A stretch of 64,000 bases of DNA, taken from the NCBI RefSeq assembly GCF_007556775.1, contig NZ_CP041742.1:124001-188000 (forward strand), written 5' to 3'. Below are positions 29,639-37,883 of this stretch, one piece after another (within the stretch, counting starts at the first letter, position 1; every line of letters begins with the position of its first letter). Under the pieces are notes generated by a model. The model was not told where the DNA came from, did not search any database, and saw nothing but the letters and a program-made list of their open reading frames with translations. A program made the translations under genes and the position numbers. This stretch comes from Lysobacter lycopersici. Its GTDB lineage: Bacteria; Pseudomonadota; Gammaproteobacteria; Xanthomonadales; Xanthomonadaceae.

Positions 29639-30724
29639 CTAGGCGTGGTCCGGCGCGGCCATGCGATACGCCGCGCGCAGCAGTTCGTGGAAATGGTGTA
29701 CGCCGGTTTCGCGCAGGGGATTCAATCGTCCCGGAACGTAGCTGCCCGAGGCGAAGCCGCGCTGCACGTCCTCGCAGATGCCGAGGTCCTCGTGCTGCAC
29801 TTCGTCGCTGAAGTCGAGGTCGGCGTCGCGCTTCGCCTCGTCCGCGCCGGGCGCGTAATAGCTGTCGAACATCACCCGGCAACGATCCACGCCGAGCGGG
29901 ACGACCGTGTTCGTCTGCAAGCGGCCCGGCAGGACGTTCAACATCGTGTTCGGCCACAGCCAGTAATACAGCGCATCGCCATTGCCGTAGAGAGAGGCGT
30001 CGGCGCTTTCATCAGGCACGCGCAGCGGGCTCCACTGCAGCGAATACCAATCCGAAAGCTCGGTGCGGTAACTGCGGTAATCGAGCAGCTTGTTCAGTCC
30101 GGGATGGACATGCGGGACGTGGTAGCCCTCGAGGTAGTTGTCGACATACACCTTCCAGTTGCAGGCGATGTCGTAACTCGCGCGATGGTGGTTGCCGTAA
30201 TGCTCCAAGCCGCGATCCGCGCCGAGCCGTGCATCGATGCCGGCGACGAATGCGTCGAAATCCGGTGCGTCCGCAGTGTCGACCGCGGCGAACACCATGC
30301 CCTGCCACACCTTCACCGCGAGTTGCGGCAGGCGGATGTCCGCAACATAGAAATCCACCGCGTCCTTCATTTCCGGCGCGGAACGCAGCTGTCCTTCCAG
30401 CGTGTAGGTCCAGCCGTGGTAGCGGCAGCGCAGCGCCTTCGCGCCGAGGCCGTCGCATTGGGCGATGGGTCCGGCGCGGTGCCGGCAGACGTTGTGGAAC
30501 ACGCGGATGGCATCGTCCGCGCCGCGCACCGCGATCACCGGCAATCCGCCGAGGTTCGCCACCACGTGGTCGCCGGCGCCGCGCAGTTGCGAGACGTGCG
30601 CGACCAGCTGCCAGGCGCGGTCGAAGATCGCGCGGCGGTCGACGCCGGCCATTGCGGGCTCGACGTAGAACCGCGCGGGCAGGGCAGTGGCGGTGGCGGC
30701 GGGCTGCGAGGCGAGGTCGTCCAT
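29639..30724 (-). CDS. Rieske non-heme iron oxygenase, alpha subunit
   Basis: A 361-residue ring-hydroxylase-type oxygenase. The Rieske [2Fe-2S] ligands are Cys80-x-His82 and Cys100-x2-His103 (CRHRAG ... CRYHGW). The catalytic mononuclear iron site is in DNYLEGYHVPHVHPGL (Glu199 bridge, His202, His207) with a later acidic stretch. This NWKVYVDNYLEGYH arrangement resembles choline/glycine-betaine/carnitine-monooxygenase-type enzymes as much as aromatic dioxygenases. No reductase or beta subunit gene is adjacent, so electrons must come from elsewhere. The ATG at 30724 has only a weak ribosome site. Confidence 0.88.
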   Translation of the reverse strand: MDDLASQPAATATALPARFYVEPAMAGVDRRAIFDRAWQLVAHVSQLRGAGDHVVANLGGLPVIAVRGADDAIRVFHNVCRHRAGPIAQCDGLGAKALRCRYHGWTYTLEGQLRSAPEMKDAVDFYVADIRLPQLAVKVWQGMVFAAVDTADAPDFDAFVAGIDARLGADRGLEHYGNHHRASYDIACNWKVYVDNYLEGYHVPHVHPGLNKLLDYRSYRTELSDWYSLQWSPLRVPDESADASLYGNGDALYYWLWPNTMLNVLPGRLQTNTVVPLGVDRCRVMFDSYYAPGADEAKRDADLDFSDEVQHEDLGICEDVQRGFASGSYVPGRLNPLRETGVHHFHELLRAAYRMAAPDHA

Positions 30725-30825
30725 GGCGCGAGTATGGCGCGGGGGCGGCTTGTCGTGTCCACCGCCCAGGGCAGGCGCAGGCGATGCCGCATCGATCCGA
30801 GTTGCGAAGCGGCCCCAGCCGGGCT

Positions 30826-31578
30826 TCAACCGTGGGCAATCGACCGAGCGGGCCGTTGCCGCACCAGCGCCACCATGCCCGCCATCACCGCGAGCAAGGC
30901 CAGCGAGGCGACGTAACGGCTGAGCGCGAGGCCGCCGTGATCGACCGGCTTGTCGAGCAGGTCGCCAAGCACCGCACCCAACGGGCGGGTCAATACGAAC
31001 GCGGCCCAGAACAGGGCGATCCGCGAGAGCGTCGTCCACCGGTACAGCAGCAGCCACAGCGCCAGCAGCAGCGTGCCGAACACCAGCGCGCCGCCGGCAT
31101 AGCCGAGGCCGAGGCTATCCGCGGTCCAGTCGCCGAGCGCGGTGCCCAGCGTCTGCGAGCACATGATGGTGAGCCAGTAAAAGAATTCCGATTTACCGCT
31201 GGAAACCGAGCCGAGTTGCAGCGAACCGGTCGCGCGATGCCAGGCGTAGAACGATGCCATCAGCAGCGCGAACAGCAGGGATGCACCACCCGGATAGCCG
31301 ATGCCCAGCGAACGGTCGGCGAAGTCCGCCAGCGTCGTGCCCACCGTGGTGGCGCCGACCATCGCCAGCCAGTACAGGCTCGGGCGGAACGCGGAAGCGG
31401 AGATCTGCGCGGCGACAGCCGCCAGGAACAGCACGCCGAAGATGGCGCTGCCGAGCAGGTAGCCGGCGTGCATCGACATGGTGACCGCGTCGCCACCCGT
31501 TTCGCCGAGCGTGGTGGCCAGGATCTTGGTGATCCAGAACACGAGCGTGGCTTCGGGCACCTTGCTCGTGGTCGTCAT
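30826..31578 (-). CDS. Multi-pass membrane protein, COG4705-like
   Basis: A 250-residue protein made of about eight hydrophobic segments in two similar halves. Each half carries repeats of the form KILATTLGETGGD, GATTVGTTLADFADRSLGIGY, CSQTLGTALGDWTADSLGLGY and RPLGAVLGDLL: T-x-x-G/L-D clusters within membrane helices, the mark of the uncharacterised COG4705 family. Function unknown. It ends an operon with the PAP2-type phosphatase (2 bases between) and is divergent from a two-component system, which may control it. Confidence 0.8.
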   Translation of the reverse strand: MTTTSKVPEATLVFWITKILATTLGETGGDAVTMSMHAGYLLGSAIFGVLFLAAVAAQISASAFRPSLYWLAMVGATTVGTTLADFADRSLGIGYPGGASLLFALLMASFYAWHRATGSLQLGSVSSGKSEFFYWLTIMCSQTLGTALGDWTADSLGLGYAGGALVFGTLLLALWLLLYRWTTLSRIALFWAAFVLTRPLGAVLGDLLDKPVDHGGLALSRYVASLALLAVMAGMVALVRQRPARSIAHG

Positions 31579-31580
31579 GT

Positions 31581-32381
31581 TCACGAACTTCGATCCCCAT
31601 CGTTCGCGGCTTGCATCCCGGGATGCACTGTCCGGCGCACGGAAAGCCGGTGGATCGCGAGCGCGACGAACCAGCAGATCGCGAGCGTCCACAGGTCGTG
31701 CGAGAGGTAGTGCGCGCCGCGCAGCTGCTGCGCGATGCCGAGGATCGCGCCGGCGCCGATGCCGATGGCAAGGCCGATCCGTCGCCACGCGGGGCGCACG
31801 CTGGCGAAGAAGAAATACAGCGCCACCCAGGCGTAGCCGGCACTGGCCTGGCCCGCGGGGAAGCAGCCGCTGGGTTTGATGCCGGCCGGCCGCGCCTGCA
31901 ACAGGGTGAAGTAGGGGTGCGATCCGCCGTAGATCGCGGCATCCCACGGGCAGTCCATGCGGGTGAGGTGCTTCAGGCTGGACACCAGCAAGGTCGAAAC
32001 GGCGACCGACAGCAGCAACACCAGCAAAGGACGACGCAAGGGTTTCCAGCGTGCGTCGATGGTCGCGCGCAAGGTCATCGCCAGCACGCCGAGCCACGCG
32101 AGCGTGCTCAATGCCTTGCCGCCGCCATGCAGCACGCGGGTCAGCACGAAGCTGCCACGCAAGGTCCAGTGCGCGCCCTCCGCGGCGAAGATGCGGTCGG
32201 CGATCCAGCGGTCGCCTCCCATCGGGACCAGCACGATGCTGGCCAGCAGCAGCGCGGCCAGCGGCGCGGCGACCGGCGAACGCCACCATGCGGACGACCC
32301 GCCTGTACGGTTCGGAATGTCCCGGCGGGGCTGGGTGGTGGAAACGAGCGGGATCGTGGACAAGTCGGCATTCCGGGCCAT
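31581..32381 (-). CDS. PAP2-family membrane phosphatase
   Basis: A 266-residue integral membrane protein with five or six hydrophobic segments and the three PAP2 motifs: KHLTRMDCPW, SGCFPAGQASAGYAW (with the central histidine of the usual PSGHA replaced by Gln, a notable variation) and RGAHYLSHDLWT (catalytic His and Asp). Such enzymes dephosphorylate lipid pyrophosphates or lipid A and are often regulated by two-component systems. It is divergent from the OmpR-type regulator with about 80 bases between and precedes the COG4705 gene. Confidence 0.85.
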   Translation of the reverse strand: MARNADLSTIPLVSTTQPRRDIPNRTGGSSAWWRSPVAAPLAALLLASIVLVPMGGDRWIADRIFAAEGAHWTLRGSFVLTRVLHGGGKALSTLAWLGVLAMTLRATIDARWKPLRRPLLVLLLSVAVSTLLVSSLKHLTRMDCPWDAAIYGGSHPYFTLLQARPAGIKPSGCFPAGQASAGYAWVALYFFFASVRPAWRRIGLAIGIGAGAILGIAQQLRGAHYLSHDLWTLAICWFVALAIHRLSVRRTVHPGMQAANDGDRSS

Positions 32382-32460
32382 GACGTGGTGATGCTCGGCA
32401 CCGGCGTGTCGGAACACGGTCGGAGGAATCGACGCCGCCGGTCGTACACTGCAATCACGC

Positions 32461-33180
32461 GTGGTGCGACGGGATGCGGCGACGGTGCGATTGCTGGTGG
32501 TCGAGGACAACCGGGAACTGGTCGCGAACCTGTTCCAGTACTTCGAGGCGCGCGGACACGTGCTCGACGCCGCGCCCGACGGCGTGGTCGGCCTGCACCT
32601 GGCCACGAACCACGCCTACGACGCGATCGTGCTCGACTGGATGCTGCCACGCATGGACGGCACGGAAGTACTGCGCAGGCTGCGCGGGGAACACGGGTCG
32701 GACGTGCCGGTGATCATGCTGACCGCGCGCGGGGAACTGCCGGACAAGGTGCATGGCCTGCGCTCGGGCGCCGACGATTACCTCACCAAGCCGTTCGCAT
32801 TGCTGGAACTGGAGGCGCGGCTGGACGCGCTGGTGGCGCGTTCCACCGCGCGTTCGCGCCGGCGCGTGCTGCAGGTGCACGACCTTCGCTTCGACCTCGA
32901 CACGCACGAGGTGCGCCGCGGCGACGCGCTGCTGCACCTGTACCCGGCCTGCCGGAAATTGCTGGAAACGCTGATGCGCGCGAGCCCCGCGGCAGTCGGC
33001 CGCGAACAGCTCGAACGCGCGCTGTGGGGCGACGATGCGCCGGACCGCGACATGCTGCGTTCGCACGTCTACGACCTGCGCCGCGCCATCGACGGCCCGT
33101 TCGAAACCAAGTTGCTGCATACCATCCCGCGCGTCGGCTACCGGCTCGCGATGGCCGGGGAAGGCGATGGCGGCGAGTAA
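32461..33180 (+). CDS. OmpR/PhoB-family response regulator
   Basis: A 239-residue two-domain regulator. The receiver has Glu15-Asp16, the phosphorylated Asp59 (LDWMLP), Thr89 and Lys110 (TKPF). The winged-helix output domain (residues about 140-230) contains SHVYDLRRAIDGPF and IPRVGYRL, typical of PhoB-type DNA binding. The start is uncertain: GTG at 32461, or GTG at 32485, which begins RLLVVEDN. TACACT at 32445-32450 lies 10 bases before the first GTG, so a leaderless start is possible. It overlaps its kinase gene by 14 bases. The neighbouring PAP2 operon is the likeliest local target. Confidence 0.92.
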   Translation: MVRRDAATVRLLVVEDNRELVANLFQYFEARGHVLDAAPDGVVGLHLATNHAYDAIVLDWMLPRMDGTEVLRRLRGEHGSDVPVIMLTARGELPDKVHGLRSGADDYLTKPFALLELEARLDALVARSTARSRRRVLQVHDLRFDLDTHEVRRGDALLHLYPACRKLLETLMRASPAAVGREQLERALWGDDAPDRDMLRSHVYDLRRAIDGPFETKLLHTIPRVGYRLAMAGEGDGGE

Positions 33181-34465
33181 GCGCAGCCTCAGCCTGCGCA
33201 TCACCCTGTGGGTGGTGCTCTACATGCTGGTGTTGTCGGTGGCGGTCATCGCGCTCGGCAATTCCATCAACGAACATGCCGAACGCATGGTCTGGAAGTC
33301 CATGCTGCATTCGGAAATCGACCATTTCGACCGCCGCCGCATCGACGACCCGAGCTACCGCTGGCGCGACATCGAGGGCGCGTCCCTGTTCGGTTGGGGC
33401 AGCGGCAGGCCGATGCCGCCGGAACTCGCGCGCTTCAAACCGGGCCTGCACGACGACGTGCGCTTCGAAGGACGCGACCATGTGTTGCTGGTGCGCATGG
33501 TGGACGGCCAGCGCCAGGCGCTGATGATGGATATCGGCGAGTTCGAACGGGACGAGTTCAGGCTGTCGGCGGCCATGCTCGCGGGCGTGGTGCTGGTGCT
33601 CGTGCTGCTCGGCGCCGGGATGGGCTGGACCTTGCGGCGGCTGGTGCGTCCGCTCGCGGACATGGCCGGCGACATCGGTCGCCTGCGCCCGGACCACGCC
33701 GGCCAGCGCGTCGCGCCCGCGGCCAACGCCAGTTCCGAAATGGTGGTGATCGCGAACGCGCTCAACGATTACCTTGCGCGCAACGAACGCTACGTCGACC
33801 GCGAGCACCAGTTCATCGCCACCAGCAGCCACGAGTTGCGCACGCCGGTCGCGGTGATCGCCGGCGCGGCGGAACTCGCGCTCGACGGCGGATCGGTGCC
33901 CGACGCCGTCCGCCACCAGCTCGAACGGATCCTGCGCACCGCGCGCGGCGTGGAGCAGTTGATCGCGCTGCTGCTGGTGCTCGCGCGCGATCCGGCGCGG
34001 CTGTCCGCGATCAGCGAGACGTTCCGGCTCGATGCGATGCTGCCGGAGCTGGTCGAGGACCATCGCCACCTGTGCGCGGGCAAGGACCTCGAGCTGGCGA
34101 TCGCCCCGTCGCCGCCGTGCACGCTGCACGCGCCCGCGGGCATCGTGCGCGCCGCGATCGGCAACCTGCTGCGCAACGCCATCGAGAACAGCGACCGCGG
34201 CACGATCACGCTCGCGCTCGGCGACCGTGGCGTGGTCTCCATCGAGGATCCCGGCCATGGCATGGCACCGGAGGAAATCGGCGCGCTGTATGCGCGGATG
34301 GCGCGCGAGGGCGATGCGGGTGCCGCGCGCAGCGGAGGCGGGATCGGCCTCGAACTCATCGCGCGCCTGTGCGAGCACCTCGGTTGGGGCCTGCGCATCG
34401 AACCGCGCCCGCCGCAGGGCACGCGCGTCGTCCTCGAGCTCGGCGCGGCGCTGGCGGCGGCGTAA
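33167..34465 (+). CDS. Sensor histidine kinase
   Basis: A 432-residue classic kinase. Transmembrane segments are at about 11-30 and 130-150, enclosing a periplasmic sensor of roughly 100 residues with several histidines. A HAMP-like linker (RRLVRPLADMAGDI) follows, then the phosphorylated histidine in SSHELRTP near residue 222, the N box NLLRNAIENS, and G boxes EDPGHGM and GGGIGLELI. GGGGAAGG precedes the ATG at 33167. The gene overlaps the response regulator and must be translationally coupled to it. The periplasmic signal is unknown. Confidence 0.93.
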   Translation: MAASKRSLSLRITLWVVLYMLVLSVAVIALGNSINEHAERMVWKSMLHSEIDHFDRRRIDDPSYRWRDIEGASLFGWGSGRPMPPELARFKPGLHDDVRFEGRDHVLLVRMVDGQRQALMMDIGEFERDEFRLSAAMLAGVVLVLVLLGAGMGWTLRRLVRPLADMAGDIGRLRPDHAGQRVAPAANASSEMVVIANALNDYLARNERYVDREHQFIATSSHELRTPVAVIAGAAELALDGGSVPDAVRHQLERILRTARGVEQLIALLLVLARDPARLSAISETFRLDAMLPELVEDHRHLCAGKDLELAIAPSPPCTLHAPAGIVRAAIGNLLRNAIENSDRGTITLALGDRGVVSIEDPGHGMAPEEIGALYARMAREGDAGAARSGGGIGLELIARLCEHLGWGLRIEPRPPQGTRVVLELGAALAAA

Positions 34466-34471
34466 TCGCGA

Positions 34472-35398
34472 TCAGGACTTCTGCGATTCCTGGTAGCGCT
34501 CGAGGTAGTACTTGTATTCGTTCCAGAGGTGCGAATAGCGCGGTTCGAACGTGCGCCGCAATTCGTACAGCATCGCGATCCGCGAATCGCGACGTTGCAG
34601 CATCTCCTGCAGCAGCGTGATGTCGTCCGCGTCCAGGACGTGGCCTTCGGCGAACTCCGGCGGCAGTCCCGGCTCCACGTATTCGGTGTTGCGCCGCTTG
34701 ATCTCCTCGGCGCCATCGCGGTCGCGGGTGTAGTAGTAGATCGACCATGCGCGCCGCGCGAATCCCTCGGGCGCGCGGATGCGATCGAACGCGTGCCAGG
34801 ACGTTTCCGAAGTCTCGAAGATGAAGACCCGGTTTGCCATCGGCGCGAACGAGGCGACCATGCTGGCGTCGCCATACACGTTCGGGTCCAGGTGCGCCTG
34901 GATGTTGCCGCCCCATTCCGGTTTCCATTCCGGATTGAGGTAGAGCAGGAAGTTGAGGCGGCGGTGCGAAAGGGTTTCCGGGTGGTAGTTAAAGTCGAGG
35001 TGCGGCGGCAGCATGGCGCCGTTGCGGCTCTCGCGGATGCCGGCGCCGAAATAGGCCGGGTCGGCTTCGAAGGCGGGAATGCCGGTGAGGCGCGTCAGGT
35101 AATCGAGGAACTCCGGTTCCGCGCACACCGCGTCGAGCTCGCGGAACGCAGGCGGGAAAGTCGCGGGCTCGCTGTTGGCGTAGTTGCGGCGCGGGCCTTC
35201 GCTTTCGCCGGCGCAGAAGCGGTCGTATTCGGGCGTTCCGGAAGCGGGGAAGCCGGCGATCAGGCGCTGGATGAATTCCGGGCGGAAGAAGCCGTCGATG
35301 CTGACATGCGGGAACGGGTACGCGCCCTGGAATTTTTCGGCGAGCCGGGCGCATTCGCCTTCGTCGCGCACCGCGACGAGCTGGTTGAAGGTCGACAT
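34472..35398 (-). CDS. 2-oxoglutarate/Fe(II)-dependent oxygenase, prolyl-4-hydroxylase-like
   Basis: A 308-residue protein with the facial triad His133-x-Asp135 (PHLDFNYHP) and His202 (SWHAFDRI), followed by an Arg for the 2-oxoglutarate carboxylate (RRAWSIYYY). The NFLLYLNPEWKPEWGG segment is typical of prolyl-hydroxylase-like (COG3751) enzymes, which in bacteria modify proteins, sugars or small molecules. AAAGGAG precedes the ATG. The gene ends convergently with the histidine kinase only six bases away and lies downstream of the HExxH gene on the same strand. Substrate unknown. Confidence 0.82.
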   Translation of the reverse strand: MSTFNQLVAVRDEGECARLAEKFQGAYPFPHVSIDGFFRPEFIQRLIAGFPASGTPEYDRFCAGESEGPRRNYANSEPATFPPAFRELDAVCAEPEFLDYLTRLTGIPAFEADPAYFGAGIRESRNGAMLPPHLDFNYHPETLSHRRLNFLLYLNPEWKPEWGGNIQAHLDPNVYGDASMVASFAPMANRVFIFETSETSWHAFDRIRAPEGFARRAWSIYYYTRDRDGAEEIKRRNTEYVEPGLPPEFAEGHVLDADDITLLQEMLQRRDSRIAMLYELRRTFEPRYSHLWNEYKYYLERYQESQKS

Positions 35399-35428
35399 GC
35401 GCGGCTGCTCCTTTCCGATAACGGGATC

Positions 35429-35914
35429 TTACGTTCCATCGCCCGCAGGGAGCGGGGCCAGGCGCCGCGTCGCCTCGTCGGCCAGTCCGCGCGCCCGCAA
35501 CCACGCCCAGGCCGATTCCGAATCCCGTTCGAAATAGGCCCGGGCCGAACCCAGGCGGAAGGTGTAGCCCCAGGCATCCATGTCCGCCAGGACGCGCTCG
35601 CGCCCGACGCCGGGCAGCTCGTCGCCGAGCAGCGCCTGCAGCACGCACACCGCGTCCTCTTCCTCGATCGAATCGGTGGCGTCGGTGTGCACCACCGCGC
35701 GCCGGTCCGGCGGCAATACGATCAGGTGCGCGGCTTCGTGCAGCAGCGAATGCACCGGCGTGTCGGCGCGCGCATGCACGGCATTGCCGACGAGGCCGGC
35801 TTCGCATTCGCCCCAGTAGCTGCCGGGTATCGGTTCGCCGTCCGCGATGCGCACCAGTTCGAGGCCGTAGCGCGCGAGCAGCTCGGAAGCATCGTCGAAG
35901 CGGATGTCCGACAT
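35429..35914 (-). CDS. Small HExxH-motif protein, putative metallopeptidase
   Basis: A 161-residue protein with no signal peptide. His59-Glu60-Ala-Ala-His63 (LLHEAAHLIVL) is a zinc-binding peptidase motif, followed about 20 residues later by an acidic cluster (DSIEEEDAV) that could supply the third ligand. No named family is recognised. I prefer the ATG at 35914 (MSDIRFDDAS); the frame is open further to 35977, but that extension is encoded by a palindromic repeat. It lies directly downstream of minE on the same strand. Confidence 0.65.
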   Translation of the reverse strand: MSDIRFDDASELLARYGLELVRIADGEPIPGSYWGECEAGLVGNAVHARADTPVHSLLHEAAHLIVLPPDRRAVVHTDATDSIEEEDAVCVLQALLGDELPGVGRERVLADMDAWGYTFRLGSARAYFERDSESAWAWLRARGLADEATRRLAPLPAGDGT

Positions 35915-35938
35915 CCGCAGGACGATCGGTTCCACGAA

Positions 35939-36004
35939 TGTGGGAGCGACGGAAGTCGCGACGCTTTCGTTCACCATCTGGTCGCGACTTCCGTCGCTCC
36001 TACA
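35939..36004. repeat. GGAGCGACTTC-type inverted repeat
   Basis: The left arm TGTGGGAGCGACGGAAGTCG continuing CGAC is mirrored by GTCGCGACTTCC and GTCGCTCCTACA, forming a 24-bp imperfect stem with an 18-base loop. It separates minE from the HExxH gene. Arms of the same kind recur at 57435-57492. Confidence 0.85.
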
Positions 36005-36013
36005 AAAGCAGGA

Positions 36014-36280
36014 TCAAGCCGCGCTCGCGCGCTCGTCCGGCAGCGCGACCGAGATGTCGAGGATGTCGTGATCGCCTTCCTTGACCACGTCCACCTTGAC
36101 CGCGTCGGCGTCGATGCTGACGTACTTGCGGATCACCTCCAGCAGCTCCTGGCGCAGCAGCGGCAGGTAGTCGCGGCCGCCGGCCAGGGTGCGCTCCTGC
36201 GCGATGATGATGCGCAAGCGGTCCTTGGCGATCGAGGCGGTGTTCTTCTTCGTGCCGAAGAGGAAATCGAACATTCCCAT
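36014..36280 (-). CDS. minE: Cell division topological specificity factor MinE
   Basis: MinE stimulates MinD ATPase and drives pole-to-pole oscillation so that FtsZ assembles at midcell. The 88-residue product begins [20 protein letters not shown], has the anti-MinCD helix [11 protein letters not shown] and the topological domain [18 protein letters not shown] chose the ATG at 36280, preceded by GGGGG; a TTG two codons upstream also exists. Only 2 bases separate it from the minD stop. Confidence 0.97.
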   Translation of the reverse strand: MGMFDFLFGTKKNTASIAKDRLRIIIAQERTLAGGRDYLPLLRQELLEVIRKYVSIDADAVKVDVVKEGDHDILDISVALPDERASAA

Positions 36281-36282
36281 GT

Positions 36283-37092
36283 TCAACCCCCGAACAGCTT
36301 GTTGAAGAAGCCCTTCTTCTCCACCGTGGTGAAGCGCATCGGGCGTTCCTCGCCCAGCAGCCGCGCGACCGCGTCGTCGTAGGCCTGGCCGGCGTTGGAT
36401 TCCATGTCCATGATCACCGGTTCGCCCTTGTTCGAGGCGTTGAGCACGTCGCCGGATTCCGGGATCACGCCGACGGTCTTGAGGCCCAGCACTTCCTCAA
36501 CGTCCTTCACGCTCAGCATTTCGCCGTTCTCGACGCGCGAGGGGCTGTAGCGGGTGAGCAGCAGGAATTCCTTGACGCGCTCGCCGGCTTCGGCGCGGCG
36601 CGTCTTCGAGGCGAGCAGGCCGAGGATGCGGTCGGAGTCGCGCACGCTCGACACTTCCGGATTCACGACGACGACCGCCTGGTCGGCGAAATACATGGCG
36701 AGGAACGCGCCCTTCTCGATGCCGGCGGGCGAGTCGCAGACGACGTAGTCGAAGCCGTCGTCGGAGAGTTCCTTCAGCACCTTCTCCACGCCTTCCTTGG
36801 TCAGCGCGTCCTTGTCGCGGGTCTGCGACGCGGCGAGCACGAACAGGTTGTCGAAGCGCTTGTCCTTGATCAGCGCCTGCTTCAGCGAAGCCTCGCCCTG
36901 GATGACGTTGACGAAGTCGTACACCACGCGGCGTTCGCAGCCCATGATCAGGTCGAGGTTGCGCAAGCCGACGTCGAAGTCGATGACCGCGACCTTCTTG
37001 CCGTGGCGTGCGAGCCCGCTCGCGAGCGAGGCGCTCGTGGTGGTCTTGCCGACGCCGCCCTTGCCGGACGTGACTACGATGATTTCTGCCAA
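36283..37092 (-). CDS. minD: Septum site-determining ATPase MinD
   Basis: A membrane-associated deviant Walker A ATPase that recruits MinC and MinE. The 269-residue protein starts (M)[20 protein letters not shown] with the P-loop at residues 10-17, has [11 protein letters not shown] and CDSPAGIE switch regions and ends in the amphipathic membrane-targeting helix [11 protein letters not shown]. The conserved N terminus shows that translation starts at TTG 37092, with AAGGAGAA six bases upstream, rather than at any ATG. Confidence 0.97.
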   Translation of the reverse strand: MAEIIVVTSGKGGVGKTTTSASLASGLARHGKKVAVIDFDVGLRNLDLIMGCERRVVYDFVNVIQGEASLKQALIKDKRFDNLFVLAASQTRDKDALTKEGVEKVLKELSDDGFDYVVCDSPAGIEKGAFLAMYFADQAVVVVNPEVSSVRDSDRILGLLASKTRRAEAGERVKEFLLLTRYSPSRVENGEMLSVKDVEEVLGLKTVGVIPESGDVLNASNKGEPVIMDMESNAGQAYDDAVARLLGEERPMRFTTVEKKGFFNKLFGG

Positions 37093-37114
37093 AACACTTC
37101 TCCTTCGTGGTCGC

Positions 37115-37882
37115 TCATTCGAGCGCGTCGATCCTGAGTTCATTGTCGTGGAGCGAGATCTGCACCGGCTTGCCGTGCAGTTCGCGCGGGATTTCGTCCA
37201 GCACCTTGTAATGGCCGGCGATGGCGACGAGTTCGGCGCGGAATTCGCGGCAGAAGATGCGCGCCTGCTCGAAGCCCTGCGCGCCGGCGAGCGCGCGGCC
37301 GCGCAGCGCGCCGTAGATGTGGATGGAACCGTCGGCGATGACCTCGGCGCCGGCGCCGACCGCGGCGAGCACGGTCAGGTCGCGGTTGTCGGCGTAGACC
37401 TGTTGGCCGGAACGCACCGGCAGCACTTGCACGAAGCCGGGATTCGCGTTCGATGCAGAAGTCGCGGGAACCGGCTTTGCAGGAGCGGGCTCGACCGCGG
37501 CCGGCTGTGCCGGTGCAGTCGTGGCCGAAGCCCCTCCCACGGGTTCGTATTGCGCGCGAAACTTGGCCAGCAGCGGCAGGCCGAGCTGCACCGCGAGTTG
37601 TTCGTTGTCGCTGCTGCCGTAGGCCAATGCGACCGGGATCACGCCGGCATCGCGCAGCGCGTCGACCAGCGCGCGCGCGTCGGCGAGCGCAGGCGTGCCG
37701 GGCAGGCCGCCGAAATCGACGATGACCGCGGCGCGCGAAAACAGCTTCGGCGCACGGGCGACGCGGTCGCGCATCTCCTCCGCGAGCTTCTCGACATCAA
37801 GCGTGCGCACGCGCAGGTTGGCGATGCCCACCTGGCCGATCTTGAGTTCGCCCGCCTGTTCGTAGTTCGGGTTCGCGGCCAC
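37115..37882 (-). CDS. minC: Septum site-determining protein MinC
   Basis: The FtsZ-polymerisation inhibitor of the Min system. The 255-residue protein has the N-terminal MinC domain to about residue 108 and the C-terminal beta-helix domain from about 150 (VRSGQQVYADNRDLTVL, ADGSIHIYGALRGRALAG). The linker between them is unusually long and Ala/Pro-rich and part of it resembles a palindromic repeat. The start is GTG at 37882, one base after the stop of the upstream GNAT gene and without a Shine-Dalgarno site, so translation probably depends on coupling. Confidence 0.96.
   Translation of the reverse strand: MAANPNYEQAGELKIGQVGIANLRVRTLDVEKLAEEMRDRVARAPKLFSRAAVIVDFGGLPGTPALADARALVDALRDAGVIPVALAYGSSDNEQLAVQLGLPLLAKFRAQYEPVGGASATTAPAQPAAVEPAPAKPVPATSASNANPGFVQVLPVRSGQQVYADNRDLTVLAAVGAGAEVIADGSIHIYGALRGRALAGAQGFEQARIFCREFRAELVAIAGHYKVLDEIPRELHGKPVQISLHDNELRIDALE
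37478..37500. repeat. Repeat-like sequence in the minC linker
   Basis: TGCAGGAGCGGGCTCGACCG followed by CGG matches the intergenic element at 57436-57458 at 20 of 23 positions by eye. It lies in the interdomain linker (about residues 127-135) of MinC, preceded at 37455 by another fragment resembling the repeat (GCAGAAGTCGCGG). Confidence 0.45.
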
Positions 37883-37883
37883 G

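Noticed and set aside
37092-37143. Upstream ATG/GTG start for minD at 37143
   Set aside because: The conserved MinD N terminus [12 protein letters not shown] and the AAGGAGAA site both place the start at TTG 37092.
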